From: Sulfurimicrobium sp031426915
Lineage (GTDB): Bacteria; Pseudomonadota; Gammaproteobacteria; Burkholderiales; Sulfuricellaceae
DNA: 64,000 nt
Reading direction: 5' to 3'
Assembly (NCBI GenBank): GCA_031426915.1
Contig: JASJPB010000036.1
Span: 1-64,000 of the forward strand
Numbering within the stretch: the stretch's first letter is position 1; every line of letters starts with the position of its first letter. Below are positions 61,894-64,000 of this stretch, in pieces. The translations under genes and the position numbers were made by a program. The notes below the pieces were generated by a model, which saw only the letters and a program-made list of their open reading frames with translations, made no database searches and was not told the DNA's origin.

Positions 61894-64000
61894 CTAGTTT
61901 AATTCAGCCGGCAGGGCCAAGGTAGGGAACGCCGGCTTGAGGATGCAGCGGGCAAATTCCTCTGCCGGCAGCGGTTCCGAAAGCAGGTAGCCCTGGAGGG
62001 TGTCGCAATCGAGGCTGATCAGGGCGTCCCGCTGCTCCAGCGTTTCCACGCCCTCCGCCACCACGCCGAGACGCAGGCTGTGGGCCAGCGCGATGATGGC
62101 GGTGACGATCGCCGCGTCGTCGGGGTCGGTGGTCATGTCGCGGGTGAAGGTGCGGTCCACCTTGAGGGCGTCCACGGGGAAGCGTTTGAGGTAGGCGAGC
62201 GAGGAGTAGCCGGTGCCGAAATCATCGATCTCCAGCCGCAAACCGATGCGTTTGAGCTGGTGCAGGGTCAGAACGGACTCGCGGGCATGCTCCATCAGCA
62301 CGCTTTCGGTGATTTCCAGCGTCAGACAGTCGGGGTCGAGCCCGGTTTCGCGCAGCACCGATGCCACCAGTTCGCTGAAACCCGGTTCCATCAGCTGGAT
62401 GCCGGAGATGTTCACCGCCACGGTGAGGTGAGGCGCCCCGGCGGCCATCCAGTCGCGGGTCTGGGCGCAAGCGGTGCGCATCACCCATTCGCCTATGGGT
62501 TTGATGAGGCCGGTTTCCTCCGCCAGCGGAATGAACTCCAGCGGCGAGATCATACCGCGTTCCGGATGCTGCCAGCGCACCAGAGCTTCCATGCCGGTGA
62601 TGCGTCCGCTGCGGCTGTCCGCCTTGGGCTGGTAGTAGACGCGCAACTCGTCGCGTTCCAGGGCGCGGCGCAGGGAGCTGTCCATGCGCAGGTGTTCGGA
62701 AACCGATGCCTCCATCCCCGCCTCGTAGAACTGGAAGCCGCCGCTGCCCCGCTTGGCACGGTACATGGCGGTGTCGGCGTGGCGCAGCAGGGTGCTGACG
62801 TCGGCGCCGTCGGCGGGATAGATGGAAATACCGATGCTGGCGGAAACGAAAATTTCCTGGTCGTCGATGTCGAACGATGAGGCCAGGGCGCGGCCGATTT
62901 TCTGCGCCGCGTTGGCGGCAAAGGCCGGGTCGGAGATTTCGTCCAGCAGCACGGAGAACTCGTCCCCGCCGAGACGCGCCACTGCGTCGCTGGAGCGCAC
63001 GCAATACCTGATGCGACTGGCGACCGCCTTGAGCAGGCGGTCGCCGATCTCATGGCCCAGGGTGTCGTTGACGAACTTGAAGCGGTCCAGGTCGAGGAAC
63101 AGCACGGCCAGGGGCTGGCCATGGCTTTCGGAGCGTTCGATGGCGCGGTTGAGCAGGTCGGCGAACAGGACGCGGTTGGGCAGGCCGGTCAGGGAATCGT
63201 TGAATGCCAGGTGGCGCACGTAGCGTTCGGCACGGTTGGCCTCGACCACGCGCCTGACGCGCTGGATGACTACGGCCAGATTGATCGGCTTGGGGATATA
63301 GTCGCTGGCGCCGGCGGCGAAGGCGCGTTCAATCGAGTGGTTGTCCTCCAGTGCCGTGATCATCAGCACCGGAATATCCTTGCCGCGCGGTGATTCCTGG
63401 AGTTTTGCGCAGGCGGTGAAGCCGTCCATCTCGGGCATCATCGCGTCCATCAGGATCACGTCCGGATTGATGCGCTCGATCAGCGCCAGGGCCTGGGCGC
63501 CATCGACCGCCTCCTCCACGCCGAAGCCGCTACGCTGCAGCGCATAGCGCAACGCCGAGCGCGTACTGCGGTCATCGTCCACCACCAGCACCACGGCGCC
63601 CTTGCTGGCCTCTTCCGACTGGCGCGGCAGCTCGGCTTCCAGTTCCGCGAGCAGGGCCTGTTGCACCAGGGCGTATTCGGCGCGCGCGCGGGTGAGCAGC
63701 TCCGCGCCCAGCGCGATCTGTCCGTTCTCGGCGTATTCCTCGATCTCCCTTGCAACTGCGGCCAGCAGGACCGCGCCGAGGTTGCCGGACGCGCCCTTGA
63801 TGGCGTGGGCGGCGCGGCGCAGCTGTTCGATGTCGCCCGCTGCGGCGGACTGGTCCATCTCTTCCAGATAGGCCGGCATGTCTTCGAGATAAGGCTGGAT
63901 GGCCTGCCTGACAGCGCCGCCCAATGCTTCGCGCAGCTTGGCAAGCAAGGCCTGATCGATGGGGTCGGTGCCATCTTCCCGGGCCCGGGCATGAGGCGCT
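61894..64000 (-). CDS. Hpt-REC-GGDEF-EAL signalling protein (5' end outside the window)
   Basis: About 701 codons are visible and the frame stays open to the right edge, so the N terminus is missing. Domains in order: Hpt with His in RRAAHAIKGASGNLG, receiver (VILMDAMMPEMDG, PKPINL), GGDEF with intact VARLGGDEFSVLL and an RXXD inhibitory site (RSSD), and EAL with GMEALVRWQHPE, EITESVLMEH and DDFGTGYSSLAYLKRFP. Both cyclase and phosphodiesterase motifs are intact, so activity may be switched by phosphorylation. Kinase domains could precede the Hpt outside the window. The TonB receptor gene follows 55 bases after its stop. Confidence 0.93.
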   Translation of the reverse strand, partial: APHARAREDGTDPIDQALLAKLREALGGAVRQAIQPYLEDMPAYLEEMDQSAAAGDIEQLRRAAHAIKGASGNLGAVLLAAVAREIEEYAENGQIALGAELLTRARAEYALVQQALLAELEAELPRQSEEASKGAVVLVVDDDRSTRSALRYALQRSGFGVEEAVDGAQALALIERINPDVILMDAMMPEMDGFTACAKLQESPRGKDIPVLMITALEDNHSIERAFAAGASDYIPKPINLAVVIQRVRRVVEANRAERYVRHLAFNDSLTGLPNRVLFADLLNRAIERSESHGQPLAVLFLDLDRFKFVNDTLGHEIGDRLLKAVASRIRYCVRSSDAVARLGGDEFSVLLDEISDPAFAANAAQKIGRALASSFDIDDQEIFVSASIGISIYPADGADVSTLLRHADTAMYRAKRGSGGFQFYEAGMEASVSEHLRMDSSLRRALERDELRVYYQPKADSRSGRITGMEALVRWQHPERGMISPLEFIPLAEETGLIKPIGEWVMRTACAQTRDWMAAGAPHLTVAVNISGIQLMEPGFSELVASVLRETGLDPDCLTLEITESVLMEHARESVLTLHQLKRIGLRLEIDDFGTGYSSLAYLKRFPVDALKVDRTFTRDMTTDPDDAAIVTAIIALAHSLRLGVVAEGVETLEQRDALISLDCDTLQGYLLSEPLPAEEFARCILKPAFPTLALPAELN

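Overview
The window looks like chromosome from a sulfur-oxidising betaproteobacterium, most likely of the Nitrosomonadales (Sulfuricella/Sulfuriferula-like). This is inferred from the soxXYZAB set, the betaproteobacterial 5S rRNA end, GroESL, RpoD, a class IVa pilin and a system II cytochrome c assembly pair. No complete insertion sequence, tRNA gene or CRISPR array was seen.

Left part (1-9.8 kb), housekeeping: the 3' end of a 5S rRNA with its terminator; tsaD and bioA on the minus strand; groES-groEL behind a sigma-70 promoter that overlaps a perfect CIRCE operator; the macromolecular synthesis group rpsU-yqeY-dnaG-rpoD; and a type IV pilin gene with a well-formed sigma-54 promoter.

Middle-left (10-32.6 kb), glycan and glycosylation: a plus-strand series holds a GT-C-like membrane protein, a TPR-GT41 (SPINDLY/OGT-like) transferase, a dolichol-phosphate-mannose-synthase-like GT2, a DUF354 protein, an AsnB-like amidotransferase, an alpha/alpha-barrel-like protein, two methyltransferases and a radical SAM/SPASM enzyme. 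It converges on a tightly overlapping ten-gene minus-strand operon: UDP-sugar dehydrogenase, CDP-glucose synthase and 4,6-dehydratase, an epimerase, a sugar C-methyltransferase, an acyltransferase, an SDR reductase, a CmcI-like methyltransferase, another methyltransferase and a UPF0104 membrane protein. This set could make a C-methyl-branched, acylated and/or O-methylated 6-deoxy sugar through CDP intermediates. A HEPN-MNT toxin-antitoxin pair (mntA-hepT) lies 6 bp upstream of the operon.

Middle (32.6-38.9 kb): soxXYZAB for periplasmic thiosulfate oxidation, with hairpins between cistrons and no soxCD; a BepA-like M48 protease; moaC.

Middle-right (38.9-47.8 kb), signalling: a hybrid kinase with three receiver domains, a REC-HD-GYP phosphodiesterase, a small unknown protein, an orphan periplasmic binding protein and a PAS4-GGDEF cyclase overlapping it.

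Right part (48-64 kb): a 1335-residue diheme MauG/CCP-superfamily protein is followed by a small exported protein, an exported FKBP, ResB and CcsA. This is the best candidate for an undescribed redox module. A convergent NarL-type two-component pair comes next, then an IS5-family transposase remnant, a TonB-dependent receptor and an Hpt-REC-GGDEF-EAL protein cut by the window edge.
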